Below are positions 51,292 through 59,652 of a DNA stretch of 64,000 bases, piece by piece. The notes below the pieces were generated by a model. That model was not told where the DNA came from and searched no databases. It worked only from the letters and a program-made list of their open reading frames with translations. Positions within the stretch are counted from its first letter, which is position 1. Each line of letters starts with the position of its first letter. Where the stretch lies: contig CAVRGJ010000016.1 of assembly GCA_963720705.1 (NCBI GenBank), positions 1 through 64,000 of the forward strand. The letters run 5' to 3'. The DNA is from DASWJZ01 sp963720705. Lineage in GTDB: Bacteria; Pseudomonadota; Alphaproteobacteria; Rhizobiales; Afifellaceae. The position numbers were made by a program, and so were the translations under genes.

Positions 51292-52254
51292 ATGGCAGGT
51301 TCGAAGGAACGTGGGCAGCGGACGCTTAGGCGTCGCGTGACTCTCAGCGGAATAGGCGTTCACAGCGGCTCGCCCGTTTCGGTCACCCTCTGCCCTGCCG
51401 ACGTAGACAGCGGCGTAAGCTTCCTTCGCACCAACGTTTCGAATTCCCCCGACATCGAGATTCCCGCCCGTTCCGACGCCGTCGGCGCAACGGAGCTTTG
51501 CACCGTGCTGGGCGATCCGAACGGCGTCTTTGTGGCGACCGTCGAACATCTTCTCGCTGCGCTCTCCGGCCTCGCAATCGACAACGTCTTGATCGAGATC
51601 GACGGGCCGGAAGTGCCGGTGATGGACGGCAGCGCCTGGGATTTCGTCGACGCTATCGATCAGGCGGGCGTTGTCGCGCAGGGCGCGCCCCGCCGCTTCA
51701 TCCGTGTCGACAAGCCGGTCCGCGTTGAGCTTGGCGGTGCCTTCGCCGAGTTCCGCCCGCTTGGGCGCTTCCGCCTTGAGGTCAGCATCGATTACGACTG
51801 CCCGGTCGTCGGCCGGCAGGCGCTCGGCATCGACATCACGCCGAGGAATTTCCGGCAGGATGTCGCCCGCGCCCGCACCTACGGCTACATGCGCGACGTG
51901 GAAAAAATGTGGGCGGCCGGCTTCGCGCTCGGCTCCTCGCTCGAAAATTCGGTCGTCATCGGCGACGGCGCGGTGGTCAACCCTGAGGGGCTTCGGTTCC
52001 CCGACGAGTTCGTGCGCCACAAGGTTCTCGACGCGGTTGGTGACTTGGCATTGGCCGGCGCCCCGATTCTCGGCCTCTATCGCTCGCACAAGAGCGGCCA
52101 CAAGTTGAACGCCATGGCGCTTGCCGCCCTGCTTTCCCGCCGCGACGCCTGGTCGCTGGTTTCCGAGCAGGCCGAGCGGGAGACCCGTCAGGAAGGCCAC
52201 GCGGAGCTCGGGCAAGGGCTGGCGGTGCCGGTCTTCGCGCCGGAAGTGCTCTGA
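51292..52254 (+). CDS. lpxC: UDP-3-O-acyl-N-acetylglucosamine deacetylase
   Basis: 320 residues from the ATG at 51292. LpxC catalyses the committed step of lipid A synthesis and is zinc dependent. Zinc ligands: His in TVEHLLAALSGL (near 84), His and Asp in FVRHKVLDAVGDLALAG (near 245) and catalytic His in SGHKLNAMALAAL (near 272). VTLSGIGVHSG at the start and EVPVMDGSAWDFV are also typical. The 177-base upstream gap after the ftsZ terminator should hold its promoter. Confidence 0.97.
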   Translation: MAGSKERGQRTLRRRVTLSGIGVHSGSPVSVTLCPADVDSGVSFLRTNVSNSPDIEIPARSDAVGATELCTVLGDPNGVFVATVEHLLAALSGLAIDNVLIEIDGPEVPVMDGSAWDFVDAIDQAGVVAQGAPRRFIRVDKPVRVELGGAFAEFRPLGRFRLEVSIDYDCPVVGRQALGIDITPRNFRQDVARARTYGYMRDVEKMWAAGFALGSSLENSVVIGDGAVVNPEGLRFPDEFVRHKVLDAVGDLALAGAPILGLYRSHKSGHKLNAMALAALLSRRDAWSLVSEQAERETRQEGHAELGQGLAVPVFAPEVL

Positions 52255-52369
52255 TGGAGCCCCAAACGGCGCTTTAGCCACAGCCCGGCCATCATTCAGT
52301 GGTGAACGGCTTTGACAGCCGCGCCGCCTCCTTTATGGGACGGGGCGCGCTTAGTGGAACTTGGACCGC

Positions 52370-53209
52370 ATGCCCGCTCGGATTATCGCCGTCTTGAGGT
52401 CTCGCCGCGCCGCGGCGCGGATGCTCGTGCCGGCCGCCGCGCTTCTCCTCGTCGCCTGCGGCGGCAAGAAGCCGGAGACCGAGGTCAATGTCGACCCGCC
52501 CGATGTGCTCTACAATCAGGCGCTCGCCAACCTCGACGCCGGCGACGCGCGCCAGGCCACAAAGAAGTTCGACGAGATCGACAAGGAGCATCCCTATTCC
52601 GACTACGCGCGGAAGGCGATGCTGATGTCGGCCTACCTGAACTTCCATCGCGCGAAATACCAGGACGCGATCAACGACGCCGAGCGTTACGTGACGCTCT
52701 TCCCGGCCAGCGACGACGCCGCCTACGCGCAGTACCTGATCGGCGAATCCTATTTCCGCCAGATACCCGACGTGACGCGCGACCAGGACATCGCCAACAA
52801 GGCGATGGATGCGATGAATGTCATCGTGCAGAAATATCCTGAATCCGAATATGCCGACGACGCGCGCCACAAGGTTGAGGTGGCGCGCGACCAGCTCGCC
52901 GGCAAGGAGATGCAGATCGGCCGCTACTATCAGGAGCGCCGCGAATACGTCGCCGCCGTGAACCGCTTCAAGGCGGTGGTCGAGGACTACCAGACGACGC
53001 GGCATGTCGAGGAGGCGTTGGAGCGGCTGACGGAGAGCTACCTCGCGCTCGGTCTCGTGCAGGACGCACAGACGGCCGCCGCCGTGCTCGGGCACAATTT
53101 CCCGGACAGCGATTGGTATAAGGACGCCTACAGGATCCTCGGCGAAGCCGGCGTCGTTCCTGAGGAGAACAAAGGCTCCTGGATTTCCCGGGCATTCGGC
53201 CGCGGCTAG
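52370..53209 (+). CDS. bamD: Outer-membrane protein assembly factor BamD
   Basis: 279 residues from the ATG at 52370 (TTG at 52361 is an alternative). The signal peptide ends in lipobox LLVAC with Cys near residue 27, so it is anchored in the outer membrane. TPR-like repeats fill the rest: NQALANLDAGDARQATKKFDEIDKEHPYSDYARKAMLMSAYLNFHRAKYQDAINDAERYVTLFP and further units to residue 250. BamD binds BamA and substrate barrels. Its place between lpxC and recN is typical. Confidence 0.95.
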   Translation: MPARIIAVLRSRRAAARMLVPAAALLLVACGGKKPETEVNVDPPDVLYNQALANLDAGDARQATKKFDEIDKEHPYSDYARKAMLMSAYLNFHRAKYQDAINDAERYVTLFPASDDAAYAQYLIGESYFRQIPDVTRDQDIANKAMDAMNVIVQKYPESEYADDARHKVEVARDQLAGKEMQIGRYYQERREYVAAVNRFKAVVEDYQTTRHVEEALERLTESYLALGLVQDAQTAAAVLGHNFPDSDWYKDAYRILGEAGVVPEENKGSWISRAFGRG

Positions 53210-53222
53210 ACTTCGGCCCGCC

Positions 53223-54894
53223 ATGCTGGCGAGTCTCACCGTTCAGGACATCGTCCTCATCGACCGCCTCGCAATCGAGTTCGGCGGCGGGCTGACCGTG
53301 CTGACCGGCGAGACCGGCGCCGGCAAGTCGATCCTCCTTGATGCGCTCGCTTTGGCGCTTGGCTCGCGCGGCGACGCTTCGCTGGTGCGCGCCGGCGCCG
53401 AACGCGGCCAAGTGACGGCCGTGTTTGAGCCTGCGCCGGGCCATCCCGTCTTCGCGCTTATCGCCGAGAACGGTATCGCCGCCGAGGGTCAGCTCATCTT
53501 GCGGCGCGTGCAGACCGCCGATGGCAAGACGCGCGCTTTCGTCAACGACCAGCCCTGCGGTGTCTCGCTGATGCGGGCGATCGGCGCACGGCTTGTGGAG
53601 ATTCATGGCCAGCACGACGAGCGCGCGCTCGTCGCCGCCGAGGAGCACCGCCGGCTGCTCGACGCCTTCGGCGGGCTTGAGCCCGACGCCGAGGAAGTCG
53701 CCCGCTGCTATCGCGCCCTGCGGGCGCTCGAGGCGGAGGCGGTCGAGCTCCGCGCCAAGATCGATTCCGCCGCCCGCGAGGCCGACTATCTCCGCGCCTC
53801 GGTGGAGGAGCTTGAGGCGCTCGCGCCGGAATTCGGCGAGGAGGCGGCGCTCGCCGAGCGCCGGCAGTTCCTGATGCGCGCCGAGCGCATCGCGGCCGAC
53901 CTGAACGAAGCACATGAGATTCTCGGGGGAAGCGCCTCGCCAATTCCGGACTTCGTCGGCCTCGCGCGGCGGCTTGAGCGGAAGGCGGGGGAGCTTCCCG
54001 GCCTGCTCGAACCGACCGTCGCCGCGCTCGGCGCGGCACTCGACAATCTGGAAGAGGCGCGCCGCGGGCTCGACGCCGCCATTCGCGCTTGCGAATTCGA
54101 TCAGGGCGAGCTGGAGCGCACCGAGGAGCGGCTTTTCGCGCTGCGCGCCGCCGGCCGCAAGCACCAGGTCGCGGTCGACGACCTTCCGGCGGTCGCGGCG
54201 GAGTTCTCTGCGCGCCTCGCCGACATTGATGTCGGCGGCGAGCGACTGAAGACACTCGAAGCCTCGGTTGCCGCGGCGCTCGCAGCCTACGCCAACGCGG
54301 CGCTGACGCTGTCGAAGCGGCGCGCCGAGGCGGCGAAGGCGCTTGAGGCCGCCGTCAACGCCGAGCTGCCGGCGCTGAAGCTTGAGGCGGCGCGCTTCAT
54401 CGTCGCGTCGCGAGGCGGACGCCGCAACGATCTCGCCCGAAGGGCTCGACCGCATTGCGTTCCACGTGCGCACCAATCCCGGCACCGAGCCGGGCCCCTT
54501 GATGAAAGTCGCGTCGGGCGGCGAGCTATCGCGCTTTCTCCTGGCGCTCAAGGTGGCGCTCGCCGATCGCGGCTCGGCGCCGACACTCGTCTTCGACGAG
54601 ATCGATGCAGGCGCAGGCGGCGCCGTTGCCGAAGCGATCGGGCGGCGGCTTGCGCGGCTTGCGGAGCGCGTGCAGGTGCTCTCCGTCACGCATGCGCCGC
54701 AGGTCGCCGCACAAGCCGACGCGCACTTCCTCATCACCAAATCGGCGGTCGACAGGGGGAAGCGCGTGGCGACCGGGGTCGAGCCGGTGGTCGGCCGCGA
54801 ACGGCGCGAGGAGATCGCCCGCATGCTTGCCGGCGAAACGATATCCGACGAGGCCCGCGCCGCGGCGGAGCGGCTGATCAAGGGCGCCGCGTGA
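53223..54894 (+). CDS. recN: DNA repair protein RecN, with a frame break
   Basis: An SMC-like repair ATPase, here with Walker A GETGAGKSILLDALALALGSRG (28-49), long coiled-coil arms (about 150-370) and, in another frame after position 54405, MKVASGGELSRFLLALKVAL (ABC signature), LVFDEIDAGAGGAVAEAIG (Walker B) and VLSVTHAPQVAA. The break is at 54404-54410 (GTCGCGTCGCGAGGC). Removing one base gives 556 residues, the family length. Uncorrected, the first frame runs through into ligA, an artefactual 1267-codon frame. Confidence 0.92.
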
Positions 54895-57026
54895 GGCGCG
54901 CGAAGACGGTGACGCCGACGACGCCCGTCGAGGCGCTGACGCCGGACGAGGCTGCAGCAGAGCTTGAGCGTTTGGCACACGAGATCGCCGAGCACGACAA
55001 GCGCTATTACCAGGAAGACCAGCCGACCGTCTCCGACGCCGACTACGATGCGCTGAGGCAGCGCAATCTTGCCATCGAAGCGCGCTTCCCGGAGCTGATC
55101 CGCGCGGACTCACCGTCGAAGAAAGTCGGCGCCAAGCCGAGCGGCCGCTTCAAGAAGGTGCGGCATTCGATCCCGATGCTTTCGCTCGGCAACGCTTTCT
55201 CCGAAGAGGACGTGGTCGACTTCATGGCGCGCGTGCGCCGTTTTCTGAAATGGCCGGAGGAGAAGCCGCTCGTTTATGTCGCGGAGCCGAAGATCGACGG
55301 TCTCTCTGCCTCGCTCCGCTATGAGGATGGCGAGCTCACCCTCGGCGCGACGCGCGGCGACGGCACGGAGGGCGAAGACGTCACCGCTAATCTCCGCACC
55401 ATCGCCGAGATCCCGAAGCGCTTGCCGAAGGGGGCGCCTGCCGTCACCGAGATTCGCGGCGAGGTTTACATGACGCACGCCGACTTTGCGGAGTTGAACA
55501 GGCGCGAGGCGGAGCGGGGAGGGCGCACCTTCGTCAATCCGAGGAATACCGCGGCGGGGGCGCTCCGCCAGCTCGATGCGAAGATCACGGCGGAGCGGCC
55601 TCTGCACTTCTTCGCTTGGGGCTGGGGCGAGATGAGCGCCATGCCGGCCGACACGCAGTTCGGCATGATCGCCACGCTGAAAAAGTGGGGCCTCCCGGTC
55701 AATCCCAGGATCAAGCGGATCGAGAGCGCGGAAGAGGCGCTCGCCTTCCACCGCGACATGGAGGCGGTGCGCGCGTCGCTCGGCTACGACATCGACGGCG
55801 TTGTCTACAAGGTCGACGATCTCAAGCTGCAGGAGCGGCTCGGCTTCGTATCGCGCGAGCCGCGCTGGGCAATCGCGCACAAATTCGCCGCGGAGCGCGC
55901 AACGACGGTGCTCGAAGCAATCGAGATCCAGGTCGGCCGCACCGGCGCGCTGACGCCGGTGGCAAAACTCCGCCCGGTCACCGTCGGCGGCGTCGTGGTG
56001 CAGAACGCTTCGCTGCACAACGAGGATTACATCAAAGGTATCGGCAATGATGGCGAGCCGATCCGCGAGGGTAAGGATATCAGGATCGGCGACACGGTGA
56101 TCGTGGAGCGCGCCGGCGATGTCATCCCGCAGATTGTCGACGTGATCCTCGCGCAGCGGCCGGCCGGTGCGAAGCCTTACAAGTTCCCGAAAAAATGCCC
56201 CGAATGCGGCAGCGACGCCGTGCGCGAGATCAATCCCAACACCGGGCGCGAGGACTCCGTCCGCCGCTGCACCGGCACGCTGATCTGCCCGGCGCAGGCG
56301 GTGGAACGCCTTCGCCATTTCGTCGGCCGCGACACGTTCGATATCGAAGGGCTCGGCTTCAAGCAGGTCGAGGCCTTCTATCGCGACGGGCTGATCAAGC
56401 ATCCGTCCGATATCTTCAAGCTCTCGTCGGAAATGCTCGAAGGTCGCGAGGGCTACAAGGAAACGTCCATCAACAACTTGATGCGCGCGATCGATGCGCG
56501 CCGCGAGATCGAGCTCAACCGCTTCATCCATGCGCTCGGCATCCGCCACATCGGCGAGACGAATGCGCGGCTCCTTGCGCGCCACTTCGGCAACTTCAAC
56601 GCGCTCCGAAAGACCGCCACCGCCGCCGCGCACGGCGACGAAGCGGCGCTCGCCGAGATCGACGGCATCGAGGGGATCGGCCCGGTGGTCGCCGAGGCGA
56701 TCGTGCAGTTCTTCCACGAAGACCATAACCAGCAGGAGCTTGATCGCCTTCTGAAAGAGGTGACACCGCTGCCCATGGAGGCGGTCGCCGGCGACTCGCC
56801 CGTTGCCGGCAAGACGGTGGTCTTCACCGGATCGCTTCAGCGCATGACGCGCGAGGAGGCGAAGGCGATGGCGGAGCGCCTCGGCGCGCGCACCGCCGGC
56901 TCCGTCTCAGCCAAGACCGACCTCGTGGTCGCCGGGCCTGGCGCCGGCTCAAAGCTGAAAAAGGCCGCCGAGCTCGGCATCGAGGTCATCGACGAGGACA
57001 CGTGGTTCGAGCGGGTGGGGGGCTAG
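54891..57026 (+). CDS. ligA: NAD-dependent DNA ligase
   Basis: 711 residues from the GTG at 54891, overlapping the recN stop. Order of parts: Ia domain (EIAEHDKRYYQEDQPTVSDADYDALRQRN), adenylation Lys134 in EPKIDGLSASLRYEDG, OB fold, a zinc finger with Cys residues in CPECGSDAV and later RRCTGTLICPAQ, HhH repeats (DIEGLGFKQVEAFY through GIEGIGPVVAEAIV) and a C-terminal BRCT domain (VAGKTVVFTGSLQRMTREEAKAMAERLGARTAGSVSAKTDLVVAG). It seals nicks during replication and is essential. Confidence 0.98.
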   Translation: MRRAKTVTPTTPVEALTPDEAAAELERLAHEIAEHDKRYYQEDQPTVSDADYDALRQRNLAIEARFPELIRADSPSKKVGAKPSGRFKKVRHSIPMLSLGNAFSEEDVVDFMARVRRFLKWPEEKPLVYVAEPKIDGLSASLRYEDGELTLGATRGDGTEGEDVTANLRTIAEIPKRLPKGAPAVTEIRGEVYMTHADFAELNRREAERGGRTFVNPRNTAAGALRQLDAKITAERPLHFFAWGWGEMSAMPADTQFGMIATLKKWGLPVNPRIKRIESAEEALAFHRDMEAVRASLGYDIDGVVYKVDDLKLQERLGFVSREPRWAIAHKFAAERATTVLEAIEIQVGRTGALTPVAKLRPVTVGGVVVQNASLHNEDYIKGIGNDGEPIREGKDIRIGDTVIVERAGDVIPQIVDVILAQRPAGAKPYKFPKKCPECGSDAVREINPNTGREDSVRRCTGTLICPAQAVERLRHFVGRDTFDIEGLGFKQVEAFYRDGLIKHPSDIFKLSSEMLEGREGYKETSINNLMRAIDARREIELNRFIHALGIRHIGETNARLLARHFGNFNALRKTATAAAHGDEAALAEIDGIEGIGPVVAEAIVQFFHEDHNQQELDRLLKEVTPLPMEAVAGDSPVAGKTVVFTGSLQRMTREEAKAMAERLGARTAGSVSAKTDLVVAGPGAGSKLKKAAELGIEVIDEDTWFERVGG

Positions 57027-57113
57027 CGCGCCGCCGCCGCAGCTTTCGCCCTTGTTTTCGGCGCGGCCGGGCGTTGCAATATAATGCTGTTTTCTCGCGT
57101 GTGAGGTTTGCAG

Positions 57114-57572
57114 ATGCGTGCGGTGGTTTTCGCCCTTGTCCTCTTCGCCGCTTTCGCCGCCCGGGCGGCCGTGGCCGATGACCCTTCAGACATCGTCAAC
57201 GACATCTACAGGCACTACCTCGATCCGCAGCTCAGCATCACGCCGATCGAAGACAACCCGGCGATCCTGACCAAGCGGCTCAACAAGCTCTTCGGCGACT
57301 ACAACGCGCGCTCGAGTTCCGACGAGGTCGGCATGCTCGATTTCGATCCGTTCATCTCCGCGCAGGATTACGAGATCAAGGACGTCGCGATCACCTCCGA
57401 GACTGTCGCCGGTGATAAAGCAACGATCGTCGTGGAGTTCACGAACTTCGACTACCAGACCGAGCTCACCTATAGCTTCGTGCGCGAAGGTGGCGCCTGG
57501 AAGATCGATGACATTGCCTCCGGCAATCCGGACGATCCCTGGGTTCTGAGCAAGATATTGAAGGGCGAGTAG
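57114..57572 (+). CDS. Exported DUF3828-like protein
   Basis: 152 residues from the ATG at 57114 (TTG two codons upstream is less likely). Signal peptide about 1-21 (MRAVVFALVLFAAFAARAAV-AD). The mature part, DIVNDIYRHYLDPQL, then MLDFDPFISAQDYEIKDVAITSETVAGDKATIVVEF and VREGGAWKIDDI, follows the NTF2-like DUF3828 pattern. Its function is unknown; related proteins are small periplasmic folds. Confidence 0.8.
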   Translation: MRAVVFALVLFAAFAARAAVADDPSDIVNDIYRHYLDPQLSITPIEDNPAILTKRLNKLFGDYNARSSSDEVGMLDFDPFISAQDYEIKDVAITSETVAGDKATIVVEFTNFDYQTELTYSFVREGGAWKIDDIASGNPDDPWVLSKILKGE

Positions 57573-57620
57573 AACGCGGCCGCTGCCGGCGGCGCCCGCG
57601 CGCACGTGCCTTCAGCGGCT

Positions 57621-57851
57621 CTACCGCCCGGGATACGGCCAGGCGCTGTTTGAAAGACCCGGCGTGGCGAACGCCGGAGCCTCGCCAGATGGCATTCGCG
57701 CTGCGCGCTTGTTGAACGGCCCCGAGGCGACGGCGCCGATCTGATCGGGCTCGATGCCGATGTCGAGAAGAAGCTCCGGCGGCAACGCCCTGAGATCGTG
57801 AATCGCCGCCCGCCTGCGGCGCGTTTCCAGGAATTTCGAGAGGGGGTTCAT
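57621..57851 (-). CDS. Small DUF1127-like protein
   Basis: 76 residues from the ATG at 57851, with AAGGAGAAC just upstream. The basic N-terminal helix NPLSKFLETRRRRAAIHDLRALPPELLLDIGIEPDQI matches DUF1127 (YjiS-like), a family of tiny proteins abundant in alphaproteobacteria, where some bind RNA and affect phosphate or small-RNA control. The C-terminal 35 residues are a divergent Pro/Ala tail. It is divergent from the LysR gene. Confidence 0.82.
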   Translation of the reverse strand: MNPLSKFLETRRRRAAIHDLRALPPELLLDIGIEPDQIGAVASGPFNKRAARMPSGEAPAFATPGLSNSAWPYPGR

Positions 57852-57960
57852 GGCTGTTCTCCTTGAATCTTGTTCATCAAAATCGACTTCCAATACCCTT
57901 CCTGACGATATATTTATGCGAGACAGCCTCGGTCCGCCAACGCGTGGTGTGCAGGGCTAC

Positions 57961-57975
57961 ATGAATAGCGTTCAT
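57961..57975. promoter_or_regulatory. LysR-type T-N11-A site
   Basis: ATGAA-TAGCG-TTCAT is an exact inverted repeat that fits the LysR box T-N11-A. It lies 13 bases before the LysR gene start in the divergent region shared with the DUF1127-like gene, so it is a likely autoregulatory site. Confidence 0.55.
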
Positions 57976-57988
57976 ACTCGAGGTGCTT

Positions 57989-58903
57989 ATGTCGGAAGAG
58001 CGGCTTTCCCAGCTTCCGCCGCTCCACGCGCTCCGGAGCTTCCACGCGGCGGCCCGCTTCGGCCGCTTTCGCGAGGCCGCCGACGCGCTCGGCCTTTCCG
58101 AATCTGCGATCAGCCATCAGGTTCGTAAGCTCGAGGACTATCTCGGCGTGCGGCTCTTCGATCGCGCCGGAAACGCAGTCAGACTGACGCTCGCCGGACA
58201 GACCTATTTCGAGGAGATCGACCCGGCCTTCGCGCGCATCCGCCGCGCCACCGAAGCGCTTGGCGGACCTTGCTGCCGCGTCTCGCTCACGCTGACAACG
58301 TCGCTCGCCACGCTTTGGTTGATTCCACGGCTGGCGCAGCTGGAGGCCGCGCTGCCGGAGGTGAATGTGCAGATGGTGCCGACCGGCCGGGTTGTCGACC
58401 TGAGGCGCGAGCAGATCGACTTGGCGATCCGTTACGGCAAGGGCCAGTGGCCCGGCTACGCCGCACACCATCTGTTCGACGAGCAGGCGTTTCCGGTCTG
58501 CCGCCCCGGGCTGCTCTCTGACGGCGTGGATCCCCAGGCGGCGCTCGGCACGGCCCGTCTGATCGTCGATGCCTCGTATCGGGAGGAGTGGCGCGAGTGG
58601 GCGCGAGCACACGGCCTCGAGCCGCCGTCGCTTGACGGCGCGCTGGCACTCGAGGGCTCCGAACAGATTCTGCGCGCGGCGGCCGAGGGGCTGGGTGTGG
58701 CGATCGGCCGGCGCCCCCTGGTCGACGGCTGGCTCGCCGACGGCGATCTCGTCGCGCCGTTCGGCACGGCCGATGAAAGCGGCTGCGCCTACTATCTTCT
58801 CTATGCCGACGCGGAGGAACTGAGCGTCCCGGCGCGCCGCGTCGCGCGCTGGCTGGTCAGCATCACCCGCGGCCCGGCCGCCGCCAAGGAGCTGTTCGCC
58901 TGA
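57989..58903 (+). CDS. LysR-family transcriptional regulator (GcvA-like)
   Basis: 304 residues from the ATG at 57989, with GAGGT seven bases upstream. HTH: LPPLHALRSFHAAARFGRFREAADALGLSESAISHQVRKLEDYLGVRLFDR (about 9-59), the GcvA-type start. The effector domain covers 90-300 (SLTTSLATLWLIPRLAQLEAALPEVNVQMVPTG-like). No adjacent target operon is clear; the divergent DUF1127-like gene is the nearest candidate. The effector is unknown. Confidence 0.93.
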   Translation: MSEERLSQLPPLHALRSFHAAARFGRFREAADALGLSESAISHQVRKLEDYLGVRLFDRAGNAVRLTLAGQTYFEEIDPAFARIRRATEALGGPCCRVSLTLTTSLATLWLIPRLAQLEAALPEVNVQMVPTGRVVDLRREQIDLAIRYGKGQWPGYAAHHLFDEQAFPVCRPGLLSDGVDPQAALGTARLIVDASYREEWREWARAHGLEPPSLDGALALEGSEQILRAAAEGLGVAIGRRPLVDGWLADGDLVAPFGTADESGCAYYLLYADAEELSVPARRVARWLVSITRGPAAAKELFA

Positions 58904-58920
58904 GAGCCCGCCTCTTTGGC

Positions 58921-58962
58921 TTGCCAAAAGCATGTATGCCTATTATATGGTCCATGCACCAT
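58921..58962 (+). promoter_or_regulatory. Promoter and candidate operators of the higBA-like operon
   Basis: TTGCCA (58921) and TATATG (58944) are spaced 17 bases, forming a plausible -35/-10 pair. Two short palindromes overlap them: GCAT-GT-ATGC (58930-58939) and ATGGT-CCATGC-ACCAT (58947-58962). They are likely binding sites for the antitoxin, which carries an HTH. Confidence 0.5.
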
Positions 58963-58974
58963 CTTTGAGGCAGC

Positions 58975-59328
58975 ATGATTGGTGGGGCGCCCCGGAAAGT
59001 TCCGGTGGTCTTTTATCGGACGGCCGCGGGAAGCGAGGTGGTCCGCGACTGGCTGCGACGGCTTGATGCGGAGGATCGCAGCGCCATCGGCATGGATTTG
59101 ATGCGACTGCAGTTTCGCTGGCCGGTGGGGATGCCTCTCTGTCGCGCTCTCGGCCACGGCATTTGGGAGCTGCGCAGTGACTTGAAAGGGAATCGGATCG
59201 CACGTGTCTTGTTCGCCTTCATTGATGAGCGTCTGGTCGTGCTGAACGCCTTCATCAAGAAGTCGCAGAAGACTCCCCCCGCTGAGATTGAAACCGCGCG
59301 AAAGCGCATGCGTGAGTTCACGGATTAG
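58975..59328 (+). CDS. RelE/HigB-family toxin (Gp49-like)
   Basis: 117 residues from the ATG at 58975 after TTGAGGCAGC. The RelE/ParE-like fold of the Gp49/HigB-like branch is suggested by VVFYRTAAGSEVVRDWLRRLDAEDRSAIGMDLMRLQF (11-47), GHGIWELRSDLKGNRIARVLFAFIDERLVVLNAFIKKSQKTP (60-101) and the AxxRM tail. Such toxins cleave mRNA at the ribosome. It precedes its antitoxin by 8 bases, the reversed toxin-first order typical of higBA. Confidence 0.9.
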   Translation: MIGGAPRKVPVVFYRTAAGSEVVRDWLRRLDAEDRSAIGMDLMRLQFRWPVGMPLCRALGHGIWELRSDLKGNRIARVLFAFIDERLVVLNAFIKKSQKTPPAEIETARKRMREFTD

Positions 59329-59336
59329 GAGGCAGG

Positions 59337-59636
59337 ATGGCTCGCAAAAGCAAACGGCGGTCTACGGCTGAGCTTGCCGCACTCGACGATTTCCTCGCAG
59401 AGGAAGGGACCCTCGAGACCTTTCAGGCGGCGGCGATCAAGGAAGTGCTCGCGTGGCAGATCACCGAGGCAATGAGGGAGCAGAAGCTTTCGCGCAGGCG
59501 GCTGGCAGAGCGCATGGGCACCAGTCGCAGTCAGATCAGCCGCCTGCTCGACCCGAAGGACGGCAACGTCACGCTCGCGACCTTGCAACGGGCGGCGGAG
59601 ATGGTGGGTCGAAAGGTGCGGCTCGAACTGGTTTGA
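59337..59636 (+). CDS. XRE-family antitoxin (HigA-like)
   Basis: 99 residues from the ATG at 59337 with AGGAGGCAGG upstream. The C-terminal half is a Cro/C1-type HTH: WQITEAMREQKLSRRRLAERMGTSRSQISRLLDPKDGNVTLATLQRAAEMVGRKVRLEL (about 40-98). The N-terminal segment (TAELAALDDFLAEEGTLETF) is probably the toxin-neutralising part. It would repress the operon from the palindromes upstream of the toxin gene. Confidence 0.92.
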   Translation: MARKSKRRSTAELAALDDFLAEEGTLETFQAAAIKEVLAWQITEAMREQKLSRRRLAERMGTSRSQISRLLDPKDGNVTLATLQRAAEMVGRKVRLELV

Positions 59637-59652
59637 GCGCTACGAGCTAGGT

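Noticed and set aside
53223..57026. A RecN-LigA fusion protein
   Set aside because: The middle section is RecN read in the wrong frame; the true RecN C-terminus with SGGELSR is in another frame and stops at the ligA start.
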